Shown here: in pieces, positions 35,601 through 49,822 of the stretch
Layout: each line of letters begins with the position of its first letter
Position numbering within the stretch: the first letter of the stretch is position 1
Source of the DNA: Promerops cafer
Lineage: Eukaryota; Chordata; Aves; Passeriformes; Nectariniidae
Length of the DNA stretch: 64,000 bases
Assembly (NCBI GenBank): GCA_013398275.1
Contig: VZSE01014926.1
Coordinates: 451,854 to 515,853, forward strand
Direction: 5' to 3'
The notes under the pieces: generated by a model
Database searches by the model: none
What the model was told of the DNA's origin: nothing
What the model saw: only the letters and a program-made list of their open reading frames with translations
Made by a program: the position numbers and the translations under genes

Positions 35601-37973
35601 GAGAAATTCAGTATTAGCCCATGTTTCACAAATGCTGAAGGAAGAAGGCCCATTTTTTTATAAATTTCCCTGCTCATAAGAAACAAATCATAATTGCTTG
35701 CCTTTGTATCTGGAGATTAAACTCAGTCTCTTTGTGGCTCATGGAGAAAACTGACGTTTCTTACTTTTTCCAACGTTAGCCTAACATTAATTAAAACATC
35801 TCACTATACTTTTATCTCCCATGCTTTTTCTTTTGTGGACATTATGCTATCTTTAATACACTGAAAATTAATAAATTCAAATGTCAGACCCCAGAAAATG
35901 AGTACATGTCAGGACCCCTGAAAACGTACAGCAGATTCAAGAATGTACGAACAGGATTTAATTTGCAAAGATCTGATTATTTATATTTTACAGCACTTTC
36001 ACTGCATGCCGTGGTATTAGAGAATTAATAATGTCTTTTCTTAACAGTTTCAGTGGTTACTAATGATCTATACAAGCTATATGCTATCACTTCAGGTGAT
36101 AAAAACCGTCATGAATTTAGCTGCTATAATCAGATACATAATTTCTCTCTAACGTAAGATGGGAGAGAGAAAGAAGTGATGGGAAGAAGAGAAAACTTGT
36201 GAGTTCATAGTCGCTACCTCGTGGTGAAGGGAAGCTAAACAACCAGAGATAAACCTAGGTAGTCATGTCCTTCTTCCAAATCATAGCCATGGGGCATTCA
36301 GGACCAAAGTCAGCATGTGCTTCTTACCCCCTACTTCTATCTAGAAAGGCAGAAATCAGAAACGTGAATAATGTAACCATTATCACACCAGTTTTAGAAG
36401 TGTGTTTTGCAAGTGCATGAACTCACTCTGATACTGGTTAAATTATTCAGACTTCCAAAGAGGCTTGAAGACTACCAGGCGCCGTGAGTGCAGACGCTGC
36501 TAAGCTTTTTCTATTCCTATCAAAGCCCTCTTGCTCAAATTTTCTGTGGGGAACAGTACATAAAATATTATGCATTTTAAGTATTTTAACTGGTTAAAGA
36601 TATGAGCATATCTTAAGTCTTTATTTCAAGCGGCAGAAAAATGAGAAAAGGCTTCTTCATATCTGACCCTCTAGCAGTAAATTTTATAGGAAATTCAGTT
36701 TCTCATTTTCAGGCAAAATGGCAATTTATAGTTGCAGCTGTTTTCTTTGAATAACCTGATTAAAACTGAGTAATCATTTTCATATTTTTTTCTCTAGTGA
36801 AACCATGTACTAGTGCAGTGACAGTAAATCAGCAGAAACTTCTTCCCTTTTCCCCTTCCTTTTCCTCATCACCACCATTTGAAATAATCTTCCTTTCTCT
36901 TTATCATTTGCCTCTAAAGATTATTTCTCTTTTTTCAATTTGTCAGTGATCAGCGAGTCTGACCAAAGCATAGTGAATGTCTCATCAGTAGCTGATAGGT
37001 AAATGAAAGCCATAGCCAGCACGTAACAATGAAATTGTGCCATAGGGAAAAGTGGTAAGTAGGGTTCTTAAGTAACAAGCTCCATACGCAAAATCCTGGA
37101 ACCATGACAGAAAACCTATCATAAAATTTAAAAGAATATTTTTTTATTATTTGATGAATTTCAATGCAGTAGAATATTATCATTGGCTAAAGGTTTTCCG
37201 GTGCTAGATAAATACTGCAGCAGTGTGGAAGGTTTTTGTAAAAAATTATGTTTAGTCAAATGAATGCTGTGACAAAGATGAAACAAGTGTTTCAGCAAAA
37301 GATCTGCTTCACTGAAATAACTTCTAAATATTAAATGATGGTACTATTTGTGTTCAAATACAATAATACAAAAACTGGCACATGGTTCTCTGTTCTCAAT
37401 TCTTTGTCTTTACTACTTATACTTGCCATATCAGATCCATAGCCTAGTAAATGCCCATTTCATAAGGTGAAGAGACATTTTGTGAGTTAATTCCAAAATC
37501 ATGTACGTGCATTAGAAAAAGACAAATTCTTTTACTTGTTTGCTGTGGTTAATTAATTGAACATGAGATTAAGTCTATATTGTTTATGAATTTATATTTT
37601 TAACATTTCCAGGGATGTTATTGTAACTCTTACTTGGTTAACTTAGATTTTGTTCTTTATGGCACATTTACTATAAGCCATGTGAAAATAACGGTTCTAC
37701 TTCTTGTGAAAACATCTTATTTAATCCTAGAGTTTAGATTAGTTGTCTGCATGTGTTTTGGACAGAGTTCTACACCATAAAGACAAGGTAGCCTATGCAT
37801 GGTGCTTTAATAATTGTTTTCTAAGATTTATTTAAACAAAAGAGTAGTCCTCTGCTGTGAAATGAAAAAGCATTTTGATTATAAATCAATTTTTTTTTTG
37901 AAGGTGTGTTTCCATTAAAAAATAACAACAAACTCAGGGAGTTAGGCAACTGCAAGCTCTATGTGTTACACTG

Positions 37974-38027
37974 TGTAAAATTTCTTATTGTGTAACAGTC
38001 TGTAAAATTTCTTATCATGTAACATAT
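37974..38027. repeat. Two imperfect 27-bp tandem copies
   Basis: TGTAAAATTTCTTAT begins at 37974 and again at 38001, each followed by a GTAACA word. The two copies differ by a few bases. The sequence just upstream (GTGTTACACTG) looks like a further decayed relative. Confidence 0.8.
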
Positions 38028-41000
38028 CATGCAACTTAGAGTTTCCTGTGGAAAAATAAAGAAGCTTTGTTTTGTTTCCAAGTTAGGCTCTGAAAATATT
38101 AAGTTAATTATTGTTCCAAAGTCACATAGCATTCATGATAAATCTATTGTTTAGAGCCTTGAATTATAAAATGAGACACTAAACACTGTAAGATTAATGT
38201 AGAGTATTTTTATATATCTACATGATTCACGTGCATTAATTTTGCAGAGGCTGTGTTGTGTGTGTGCATTAATTTTGAATATTTAGATTCCAAAAATTCT
38301 AATGGTGTTCTTACTATCTTATCTGTAGCAGGAGAATAATTCAGTGAGTACTAATAATAATTCAAATAGTAAAAAAATCCCACTTGGATATACTCTTCAT
38401 TTTATATGTCATCTGATTTTTGAGCCCGTTGAGAAATGCTGCTGTGTTTCACCCAAAATTGTATGTTCAAATGTCTATTTGATTGTAATTGCAACGGAAT
38501 GACTTAAGTACTTGAACTCAGTCAAGTTTATTTTTACATCCAAAAATCAGTCTTCCAAGCAACCAGCACTTGAAAATATTAACATGTTAAATTAACTCAA
38601 GCATCATAAAGTCCCTTCTTGTAAAAATGCTTCTTGAAGACATTTGTCATTTAGAAATCTACCCAGCACATTTTATTATTGGTAATTTATGTTTACCAGG
38701 GAAAACGGAAAAAGGGTAGTTTTACTTCATTACATTTAACTTGATGAATTAAAGTGGCAGTTTCATATTCTCTGTATAGTAACATAGTTTATATGAGTCC
38801 AGCATAGACTGATCACATTTTGGTCCATTAAAAAAATAAGGAACAAATAGCAATTTGAAAGAACTTGGTAAATAACCTGTACCATAGTACATTGCATAAT
38901 ATCTTTGTGAGAATTCTCAATTATGTGGACAGTAAGTAATCTTGCAAGAACCTCTTAATTTTTACCTTAGTACAATATTATTGGAAAGTATAATACAGCA
39001 GGATTGCAGAATCTTGCATTTTGCAACGCTTAGTTTAACTAAGACATAAAAGATAGGTAAGAATGAATCTGTCAGAAAACAGGATTTTTCTTCGAGGAGA
39101 AACAGGTGAATCCTTTTTTTTTTATATGGAGATTTTTTTATTTTTTAAACTCTGCTTGCTAGTCACTCTCTGCTTGGGGATCATGTCACATGGTGAGAAA
39201 GGAGACCCACCAAGTGAAATTGTCAGAGAATATTTGCCTTTGGTCATCTTTGGCACACAGCTTCCCAGTCAGCCCTCTTTTTGGTGCTAATTGTCATTTA
39301 AACAAAAAGTCTACTAGTCAGTCTTGAGGTGGTCAACAAGTGACGGTAGGATACTATAAATCTAGCATTAAATTTACTTTTTTTTCCGTTTCTTTTTGAA
39401 ATCTTTGGTAAAAGCCAGAGAAATTTTGAGAAAACACTGAGGGGTTGAAATGACAAGGGGCAATAAATATCTCTGGACACAGAAGATATGACTTAAATAT
39501 TAAGCTTGACTGCCTACCTCTGTTAAGTTATGATGAGACACTAGGGATGAAGATTTAAAGAGCTGGTGAAAGAATATGCTTTATTTACCTGAATGCAGGG
39601 ACTCTGGGACCTAGAGAATATTAAATTAAGTGCTTGGAAGCTGATGTGTACCGGAAAGCAGTAGTGTAATACCCTGACCAGTGGACAAAGGCCAGCAGCA
39701 AAATGAAAGTTTTCTAACTCTCTGTATTAGGGAAGAGAAACAAATATACTGTAAACCATTAGAAGGTATGAGGGAATATAAAAGAATGTAAGTCTAGCAG
39801 AAGAGGAAGAAATAAGGATAACCAAAACCAAAGGGCTAAAGCAGAAATGAAAGGGAAGATAGAAGTCATACTAATGGAAGGAAGAACAAAGAGGTGCAAA
39901 AACACTTAAAAAGTGACGTACATCAAAAGCAAACCTTATGTGATCATGGAAGTGGATCTAATAACAGAAGCACATGCTGTTTGCTAGTGAGTACAGTAGA
40001 CAATATGAGCAGATGTCAGAAAAGTTCTCCAAGGATTTCTTTTTATTGTCTTTACAACATCATAAATAACACCATCATACTCACATTTGAATGCATGTAC
40101 CTTGAATACCTCTGAATGGAGAAATAACTCAGTGTTAAGGCAAACCTCAGAATAATTCAGGGACCATTATTCAGGATTTGTGCAGAAAAATGGATAACAT
40201 CAGCATGTCATTGTACATCTCTGTGTTTTGTCCAAATCTTGCATATCATGTGCCAGTCTAATCCTCCTTGTCCTCAAGCTGGTGAAATAGAACCAAATAA
40301 GTTGTTTTGAGACAGAATGACAAAGTAAGGTAGAATTTTTCTTTTTTGATTCTGGGAAAGAAGTAATTACACAGTTGTGTTGTGACAATAATCTATCACA
40401 TTTTTAGCTGTGTTGAGGGTATGATGCAAGAAAGACAGTTCTTATTGATGAGATTAGCATTTCACTGAGGACAGATAAATGACTAAAATATGTGTGTGTA
40501 TATATATGTGGGGAGTATAGGCAACAAAAGAAGTAAAAAGAAAAAAATCAGGGGAACTACTGAGTAATCGGAATCAAATAAAAATAGCACAAGACATAGA
40601 GCCAGAAGAGATGGCACTGTTTGGTATGAAAACTGTGGATGACTGAACAAGAGGACTTTATTTTTGTTTTTCTTAATATTTTAACCCTTGACTAATGGAA
40701 GATTTTGCTTTATGCCTCTTGGGATCAAAAATATAACAAAGAGTAGTGCTAAATATTTACTATTTATACAATTGGAGCATATTTTATCCCTCATAATTCT
40801 AAACTGCTATTGTAAATCTCTTAGTTGCATTCATTAAGACCTTATGCCTGACAATGATTTGAATTAATGTGTGTATGAGCACAAGTGCTCATTTTGGTTA
40901 GTGCAGTTTGGTACCGTCACCTGGAAGATTATCTGAATAATGCATCCTTGGAAAAAAAAACCCTAACAGTCCTGTAATTACTATCTTCTATTCTTTCAGG

Positions 41001-44000
41001 GTCTTTCAAGTCTGGTGAAAACACTGGTTTTCAGGCAGAGTTGCAGTTTTTAAAGTCTGTGTTTTGGTCCTTTTGCTACAAGGACAACCTTCAAAAACTG
41101 ATTACAGGGTTTTTATGTCCTTGTATGTCCTTATCTTGCATGTCAGTATTGTGAACGTACATACCTGCAAGTGTTCTATTTAATCTTAAATCAGAGCATT
41201 CCACTGATGAAATCTTGGATAAAAATAAATTTCTAAAAAGTGTAGACTTCTGAATATCTTTGCAGAAGAAGGTGTTTTTCTAAGATGTGCTTTCAAGTGA
41301 CAAAAACCAATTCTCATCATATGTGTTGAATATACTGAAACGTACAAATCTGGTAAAATAATCCATTGTAATGGGGAGAAGAATTTCTTGAGCTTTCCTG
41401 AAGGATGACTCTTCATGGAAGATATATTAGCTGACCATCCTTGTGTCATTTCTAATCCTAGGAGCCAATAATAAACTTACTGTAGCAGAATTTAAAGGCA
41501 TCAGCCACCAAATCTATGCTTTTGCCAAGAAGTGTAGGGAACTTTATCAGGCAGAGTAACTCTCCTGCTGTTCCCCTGCAACTTCTCCCAGGAACTGCAT
41601 ATTAACCTGATCATTCTTCCTGGTATTCTTGTATCCATGGAGCTTCAGAAGCTACAGACAACTTTAATGACATGTTTAAATCTCTAAAAAATTAATATGC
41701 TAATTTAGATTAATGCCTTTTCCATTTAATTCCTTTCCCTTTTAATTCTGTGTAGGGGAGAAAAAGTGCAGCCCTTGTGTTTCGCATGTGTATTGCAAGA
41801 AGGAGTTAGTAAAAAGACAGCATAAAATAGTGGGTTTATTAAATACTTTTGTCTTTTTTCCCCTTCTGTCTGCATATAAAACTTTCTGGATTCTGCTCCA
41901 TATTCTCTAAAATACTTTCCCAAGACATCCTTCTTCTGAATAAGCTACATAGCCAGTTACATATATATATTTATGAAAATTATTTCAGGTATAAAAATTG
42001 ATAGAGAAAGGCAAAACCACAAAAATATTTTTGTGGCAAACCGTGTCCTTCCTACCTCATCTTCATGTTGTTTTTGACACTGACTTTCATATTTTTTTTT
42101 TTTTCCTTTTTCAAAATAAAAGGTAAGACAAGAACTTTGACTAGCATAGCTCCTGATGATTCTGACTTCAGTGGAACTGTGTAAGTTCACACTCATCTCC
42201 TGATCAACCTTTGGCTGCTTTGTGCATTGTTACAGACAATCTGATTTGAACAATTCAAACGCCTGGGCAGAAACACTGCCATACTGACTATGATGAAATA
42301 ATGTCACAGATACCTAAGTAATTTGACTGAACATATATTGCAGCTTTTATTTACAAGCATGGACGTGCATTCAACAGCAGCTATGCTAGGGTCCTGCTGT
42401 TTATTGTGTTTTGCACATCACTACCACTCTGTAAATATATCTTAAAAGATTTCCTCAGCCTAAATAAAAGGTATGGAGGTAAAACAAATTACTTCTTCAG
42501 TGGGTTGCAGAGATTCCTACCCTCATTTATTAGCATTCAAATTTCACCAACCTGTCCAGGATATTTTTGTCGTTATGGTAGTCATGTGCCTGGAGTACAG
42601 CAATCTGCTTGTAGATGTACTCACATTTCATCTTGCTCCCTCAGTGCCTTGAAAATGTTCAAAGGGTTATATAGGTGCATTACTTCAGTTTGGGCCAGTG
42701 GCTATGCAGATGGGAAGTACATTAGGATACAGAAGGAGGATCTGACATCTTTTACAAGTGTTTAGGAATTTAGGGAGAGAGTGTCAAAAGCATCAACTAA
42801 TTAGCAGGACTAACAGGTCTGTTGTAAGGCCTCTTTATCTTTGCTTAAGGAAAAGGTGCATGATGCAGCTTGGCAGAGCTCTCTGAAAGCTTAAAAATAC
42901 TGTACAAAAGGCTTACATACCATTTGATAATTAAAAGACTAGCACTGACATATGGGCTAGAAATAAAAGAAGGGCTTAAGGAGAATTAATTAGTGAGAGG
43001 GTGGTCAATTTATTTAAAAGCAACTCTCCGGAGTTTTGATTTTTTTTCCTCTTCTTTTGGTGTTTCTTTTTTTCTTCAGAGAAGGCATGAAAAATCTACA
43101 CTTTTTAGGTGATTCATCAGAGACTATAATCAAGAATTATAATAATTTTTGGTGATCATAAGACTCTGAAAATGAAACTCAACTGTAACATTGTAATTAC
43201 GTTTACTACGACACACAGTTGTGACACATAATTTTAATCTTACTACATTCTGTCTTTAACTTCTATAGTTTCTGGGATTTTTTAGAAAAGGTCAAGCCTA
43301 TGAACATTTGAGTAGTCAATTTCTTGTATTTGGGTGAATATGCATATGTGCACACAAACGAAGTTGGAAGATTCTGAGGATGATCAGTGGTCAAGGTCAT
43401 AAGCAGGGTAGGTATTGCAACTGGAATGCACCTTTTGGTTTCCTCTTTAATCTTCTTGGAAGAAGAACTTAAGAAATCAAGAAACTAGGAACAATTTATT
43501 TGATTCTGAAGTTTGAAAGAAGTGCTGCAATCCTCCTAATTTTCCTTTCCTATCCTTTAGAGTAGCTTTAATATCCTTCTGCAAGATTTTTTTTTTCTTT
43601 AATATTAGTACCCTTGTTGTGGGCTCAAAAGCAGAGTGAAAACTTGGTCTTACTTTCAGGATTCAAGGTTGTCTTCATTTATCGACTCACCCTGAGATGG
43701 TGTAGAGCCTGATCTAGTGTAGGACCTGAATGCATCAACACAGTGTTTTCTCCATGGGTTTTCAGATATATTATTGTGGCATGTCATAAGTTATAGGGCC
43801 TGAAAAATGCAGAGCATCTGTTCCCCTCAGGACTGGGTTGTCACATGCAGTATGGAACTACTTTTTTCATGAGAGGCTTAGCTACATGTAGAGAGTTAAC
43901 ATTTCTCACTTCTTTTATGTAGGCTTCTGAGTTTTACAGTGCCATATGTGAAATTACTGTTAAAGATTTCATTGAAGAATTGATACAGTGATGGCAGTCA

Positions 44001-44811
44001 CAGTCCATATTACAATCATCCTATAACTCTGTGTACTGTGAAAAAAATCTAAGGCCTGTCCCTAGTACTTGAAATTAAGACATAGCTTTGGTCTTATTTA
44101 ATGTAATATTTTTCACTATTTTTTAAGAGCCTAAGATAAATGAGTACTGTTTCTTTCTCCATACACATTAGGCAAAACCATCTGGTAAGTACTATGTATA
44201 TAAAGGCCAAAAAGAATCTTTTGCAACAGTGTATGCATACATATATGTGTAATGTCTTTTAAATGAAACAAGAACAAAATTACTTCAGCTAGTCTCCTAT
44301 CTTATCTGTATATGACCTGAAATGGCTGCTGACCTATGCAAATAGATCTTATGAAATGCCACAGTATTTACATAACTCTGTGGAATTCACTTGTTAGAAA
44401 ATACATTCTTCTCAATGTGCATTTTAAATTATGTCAATTTATAGGATTTCTCCAAAAGTTAACGCAAAAGGGAGCAAGAGGATACAGATATTTCTGTAAA
44501 TTTTTTGCACCTTTCCATTACTACATAAAGAAATTCTTTCAGTAATAAGAAAGTAATTAAATCTTACATTACCAGGAAGCACAGATTCTTCTTGAACCTT
44601 TACGCAGATTGATAGAAACTTTACCAGGATAGAATAACAGAAAAAACTAATCCTTATTGACATTAAAGGTGAATCACAAGGCAGAAGAATATACCCAGAA
44701 CCTTGATTAGATTTTGTGCTACTCTTTCATCCAACAGCAATAAATATCAATATCCTCATGAGGGGAAGCAAAGGGGCAAGTACAAAACTTGTCACTCTCA
44801 TGAGTCAAGAA

Positions 44812-45042
44812 AACAGCATGAAGCTGGGTCAAGGCAGCTACATTGGATACCAGGCAAAGGTTCTTCACCCAGAGGGTGTTTGGGCACTGGAACAGCTCCC
44901 CAGGGAAGTGGTCACAGCACCAGTCTGACAGAATTCGAGAAGTGTTTGGACATTCTTCCAGGCAGATGGTGTGACTCTTGGAGAGTCAATGATCCTGATG
45001 GGTCTCTTCCAACTCAGCATATTCTGTGATTCCATGATATAT
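44812..45042 (+). mobile_element. CR1 LINE, 3' end fragment
   Basis: The plus strand reads AACAGCATGAAGCTGGGTCA, CAAAGGTTCTTCACCCAGAG, GGGCACTGGAACAGCTCCCC, AGTGGTCACAGCACC, GATCCTGATGGGTCTCTTCC and the tail ATTCTGTGATTCCATGAT. This is the coding end and 3' end of a CR1, of a type different from the 18063/49823 group. It keeps about 230 bp and points to the plus strand. Confidence 0.9.
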
Positions 45043-47780
45043 TCCTTCTTTGATTTCTAAATCTTCTTTCTAACCATCGTATCCTTTGTTGTTAACCAAT
45101 TAATGTGAACATTTTTTCTGTAATATTACAAATTGGGAAGATTCCTTATAAAATTGAAACCATTTGTTGGAAACTGGATTTAGTACATTTTGATCTGCTT
45201 TTGACATTTTTTATTCCTAAAAGGCCTAAAAACATAAGTCTTATTGCTTGGAACTATTTACACATCACTACAGTATTTTCACTCTTAACATTATGTTCTT
45301 GAGGGGAAGAGGTCAGATTAGATTGTTAACAACTTGAAGTTTGTGGTACTTCTCATTCACTGAGAAGCTGTACAGCCTTACCAACCTTTGTGCTGGTAAT
45401 CCACTAGGATCTTTAAAAATAAGATATAGTTTTTACTCTTAACTTACATGAATAATTTAACAAATTCTAGTCAGACTTGCCAATGAAATTTGATGGTATA
45501 AAACATTTTTTCTGTCAGCTGCTTCATTATAAATGTCAGACCCCTGTCCACTATGTTGTAGCTGGAGGGGGAAAAAAGTCAATATTCTATATTGTGATCT
45601 CCAAGCATCCAGCACCATTTGTGTGTACTTACTGATCATGGTAATACTTCAGAACATCATGGGGTGGGAAAAGGCAATGGGAGTTAGACTCAGATTCTTC
45701 CATAGTGGAAGGCTATAGAAAAGCTTTATAAACATCTACTCCTAAGAAAGATCCTTCACAGGTTTGGGACTTAGGAAGCGAAATACTTTCAACATAACGT
45801 AGGATGTTCATGTCAGGAGTTGGAAGTTGTCTCCTAACTACTGAAAATGGAGGAATTACATCAGTTTGCTTTAGCAATTGCCACCTGCAGAGAAACTAAA
45901 AATTATTGGTGTCTGGAAAACTGTAATTATGTTTTGATAAATATTTTAAACTTTGAATCGTGCTCTATTTGGCAAACTTATGGAAACATTTGACTTAATC
46001 CTTGAGGCCTGTGACATTCAAAGTAATCCATCATTTTTCATGCTAGTTTCATTTACATAAAAGAGTTAGAGTAAAAATGGATACAAGCATTTCAATTAAA
46101 CCAGTCACCAATTTTTGTTGGAAACATATTTTTAAAAAGACCAGACAATTCTATTAGTAATATAAATTTCTTTTATTCCTGAATCAGAATTTATTTCTTT
46201 TATTGCTGAATCAGACAATTCTTTTTACTACAAATCTTTAGAAGATGCAAAGTTTGTCTTATGTAATGAAACACAAAAATTAGAACACATTCTTATAATC
46301 AGGCTGGTAAATGCATAGAGAAAATTTTCTGTGTAAAAAATATGTTGCATTGATGCAATAAAAATAACTCTACTCAAAGTCACTGTTCTTGTTTCCCCAC
46401 TGTTTTTTATAATTTCACAGAAAGTAAAAAGAAAACAAGACTGTTGTAGGAAACTACTGAAAGTCTTCTATTTGTAAGATTTTGGGTTGTACAGTGTCTC
46501 TGTTTCTTATAACTTCACTACATAATCAAGACTCAATTGTGGAAAAAAAAAAAAAAGAAAAAATGTAGGGAAGAGAACTTCCATGTGTACGAAAAAAAGG
46601 AAAAAAATCAATCAAGTAATGAAAATGTTTAAAACAAAAAGAATCATCTAGTAATTCGAAAATTTTTTCAGTTCAAAATACCATTTTTTTCTGTTTAATT
46701 TCTTATTTTACAATTGAGTAAAATAATTAGGGCGTTATATGACCTTTACATAAAAGTGGGAGAAAGGATCAAACCATATGAAAATTCTTTTGAGGCTTAA
46801 AAGGAGTAAGTCTCCTGTTAAAATAAAACCAAACCAAAAAAACCAAAATAACTTAAGCTTCCATGAATTCTTGCATACCATGGCTAACAAATTCTCTGGT
46901 AACAGAAGATCACACAGTAAGTGTAAGAAGAACACTGAAATAAATGCTGAATTTCAAGTGTCTTTAACTTCTGAGAAGAATGTTTTCTCATAAGAAAACT
47001 TTAAGGTAGGAAGAAACGCACATTTTAAAATATTTCATAAATGTTGATAGAGGATTTGGTACAACACTTAGGTTTCTCCAAATTGTATCAGAAAAGTTAT
47101 GCTTCTCACATAAGCAGACAGATTAACCTTTAAAAAAAAAAAAAGAACAACTAGTCTATCTGACAACATTTCAAAGGTACCATGTTATCATGGGGTTGTC
47201 AGTAAAAAGTATGTTTCCAAGATTACATGAGTATCTAGTGCTTTTAGCACTACTGTTATGCAAAAGTTCAGGATACGCTTCATTTAGCAGAGAATTTTGT
47301 GAAGTCCTTGACCACCAAATACTGGAGTACCTAATTCTGCCTTTATTCTGCCTAAAAATGTGGCTCATGTTGATAGGCTCTGGCTTTATTTAGGTCTGGT
47401 TAATTTAGTAGTAGACCCAGAAAGCAGTGTTCTGACTTGCTCCTATGGACAGGACCATGTATCTGTGGCTATCGGTAGGCAGATTTTCCATGGCAGCTTG
47501 TGCATTTCAGTGCATCACCACTGCCCCGTGTCTCTGTATCCCCACTGAAACCAATTAGGAATCCTGTTGTGTGAAGCACCATACAACCATGTCAAAATAC
47601 AAAGGAATATTGGACATGATAGATAAATGAGAAAGCACTGCTGTTCAGTTTTAAAATGCACACATTTGAAACACAGAAAGATTAAAGGCCTCATGCAGAT
47701 AAGGCTGAGAGTCTGTATTAATGCTAGTCCTTAGCTAGAAATCACCAGGACCAGGACTGGTGTGGGACAACCCTCATAAC
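45043..47780. other. Unassigned AT-rich stretch
   Basis: No gene or transposon seen. A small duplication sits at 46142-46222: a 23-bp unit (46166-46188 and 46193-46215, one mismatch) enclosed by an 11-bp direct repeat CAGACAATTCT. Confidence 0.55.
46142..46222. repeat. Nested direct repeats: 23-bp duplication overlapping an 11-bp repeat
   Basis: The unit ATTTCTTTTATTCCTGAATC (plus AGA) at 46166-46188 recurs at 46193-46215 with one change (C to G). CAGACAATTCT occurs at 46142-46152 and 46212-46222, framing the pair. It looks like a slippage product in AT-rich sequence. Confidence 0.85.
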
Positions 47781-47997
47781 CTGTAAATGGCACCCCAGAC
47801 TCCAGCCAATATCTGGAATCTGGCAGTCTTTGAATCAAGCGACAGTGAGTTCTTTGTTTGCTTTCATAAGGTGGTGTGGTATTTGTAGCAGAGAAGGCCA
47901 CTGAGTCCATGTTGCCTCCGCACTCCTCCAGGTGCAGCAGAACCAGTGACACATTGAACCTAGAGGGCTTTCCCACAGGATTGAAAGTTGCCCTTCT
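47781..47997 (-). CDS. Candidate coding exon of an unidentified gene
   Basis: On the minus strand a good splice acceptor (TATCTTTGCTTTGCAG) ends at 47998 and is followed by an open, balanced-looking frame. It starts RRATFNPVGKPSRFNVSLV, continues LLHLEECGGNMDSVAFSA, and later reads SRYWLESGVPF. Codon choice (CTG CTG CAC CTG GAG GAG TGC) looks more like real coding sequence than the AT-rich flanks do. A donor could be CAG-GTTATG at 47781/47780, which is weak; without splicing the frame runs on to a TAG at 47731. The three cysteines and two N-glycosylation-type sites (NVS, NTT) would suit an extracellular domain, but I recognise no family. A second frame is also open here, so chance or an old repeat remains possible. 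Confidence 0.28.
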
Positions 47998-49822
47998 CTG
48001 CAAAGCAAAGATACAATAAGATTTGATTTGATAATTGCATTCAATCTTATTACCTTCAAAGCTGTTGAAAATTTTGTATTTTTAAAATCAGAGTCAAGGT
48101 GGATTCTATGGAGTTTTGAGAGATTTTCAGACCAGAGGAGGGGGTAAATATTTTGTATACTGTATCTGGTGTATTTCCAGGTAAATATTTTTGTTCTTAA
48201 GACAGAGACCTTTTTTTTTTTCTTTTTAGACTTTTTTCCCCATAGTGCACTCAATCCACAGATTACACTCATTTACAAATGTGGTTTTTTAGCACTACTT
48301 GAAAATATTACAATATCAACATGAATAAACAGTAATTAATTTTTTTCATGAGGAAATAGAGTGAAAAATAGGAGTAATTTGTGAAGATCACCTGTCTGCA
48401 GTATTAGACTTAGGGGAGGTATTCAGTAGCAGCTCTAGGAATTACTATTAAAATCATACCCTGAATAATTTTAAAATAGGAATAACCAGTTCCCCCTTTC
48501 ATCAGAGGTAATTTTCCCCCAGTAATCTGGAGAACCACTTGCTACTTTGACATCACTAGCATCTTAAATTCTGTTTCTTTTTAGCAAGTTTTCAGTATAC
48601 CTAAGCCATACAGGTATCATTAATCTCAGAGCAAAATGCTTAAACTTCAGTGCATCCTTGGAATAAAATATTCTCTTTGGTTCCAGAGAGAGATCTGAGA
48701 TCAGAGTTTCTTTTGTATTAGTAGATCAATAATAAAGATAATAATACAGTGCCACTGACTTTTGTCATGTCTAACCTTGAAGTACTAGATTATTGCTCAA
48801 TAACAGTAAGAATTATTTCATGCCTTCGTGATTGCTTCACTAATTTTTCACAATCTGCGGCACTATCTTCTTCAAATACAAATAAATTTTGAAGCAAAAA
48901 GGTAAATAAAAATGACACAATTATATAAACTATGAGCCACAATAGGTATCAATTACCCTCCTAACTGAATACATAACAGAAAAGTATAATTACCTTTTAA
49001 TTATTGTGCGAAAAATGTTCCAGGATTTATGAAAATTAGTTTCCAGCCCCTACAGAGGGTACTTGACTGATTTATCTTTACTTTTTAATGAAACAGCTAA
49101 TTTTTCTTAATATTGAAGAAAAATACTAAAATAATTTAAAATATTTGAAAGTGAAATAGATCCATCATGTTGAAATATTACACTGTAAGAAAACTGTAGT
49201 AACATGGAGAAAAAAAATCACTGAGGAAGCACAGCGGTGAACTTTGAAATTGAATGTGTCTTGCACTTACATTAATGCCTTTCAACTCATGTAGCTTCCA
49301 AAAAGTCAGGTAAGACATTTGGTTCATTATATTCACATGACATTTATTTTTAAAAGATGATAGAGAAAAAAACTTGTTAATCTAAATTTTTTCAACAGTG
49401 ACTAATGATAATTGAAAGGTTGTTTGGCCACACCTGATGAAAAGAGCATCAAAGAAGGCAGTGAACACTAGCCCAACCTTAAGGGAGTTTGTTATTAGCT
49501 TAACTTACTTAATTATTTTTAAAAAATTGGAGGAAAAAAAAAAAGCATGAGTTTTGCCTTCCTTGGAATTTTTAGAAAAGCACTAACAATAAAAGTGTTA
49601 TTGAATCAGGACTCCTGTGCATACTACAATTATGAATTTTTGAAGGCTTAGCTTCTCATTAACTTACTTGTACTTACACAAAACTTTTGTTTAGACACAA
49701 TGATTTTGCTCAGCCCAAAAATATGAATTCTCTAATTGTTGCAGGAAAACTCTAGATTGCAACCCTGCCAAGAGAAGTTTGTTCTATTTTACTATAATGG
49801 AACCAGAGAACTGCAGAACCAA
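47998..49822. other. Unassigned AT-rich stretch
   Basis: No gene, RNA or transposon recognised. Contains only short A and T runs, such as the T-run near 48211-48221. Confidence 0.55.

Larger units (their letters stand above)
29711..44811. other. About 15 kb AT-rich stretch with no recognisable transposon or gene
   Basis: Reading both strands I found no CR1 tail, LTR end, RNA gene or convincing exon. Minor items: a 15-bp direct repeat CCCATTTGCACATTT at 30995-31009 and 31016-31030; alternating TA/TG-rich sequence at 32560-32690; a 27-bp imperfect tandem duplication around 37974-38027; a 14-bp direct repeat GTGCATTAATTTTG at 38231-38244 and 38264-38277. Open frames are short and AT-biased. Confidence 0.55.

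Noticed and set aside
42406..42765. 119-codon plus-strand frame with several cysteines
   Set aside because: AT-biased codons, no splice sites in phase, no recognisable domain.
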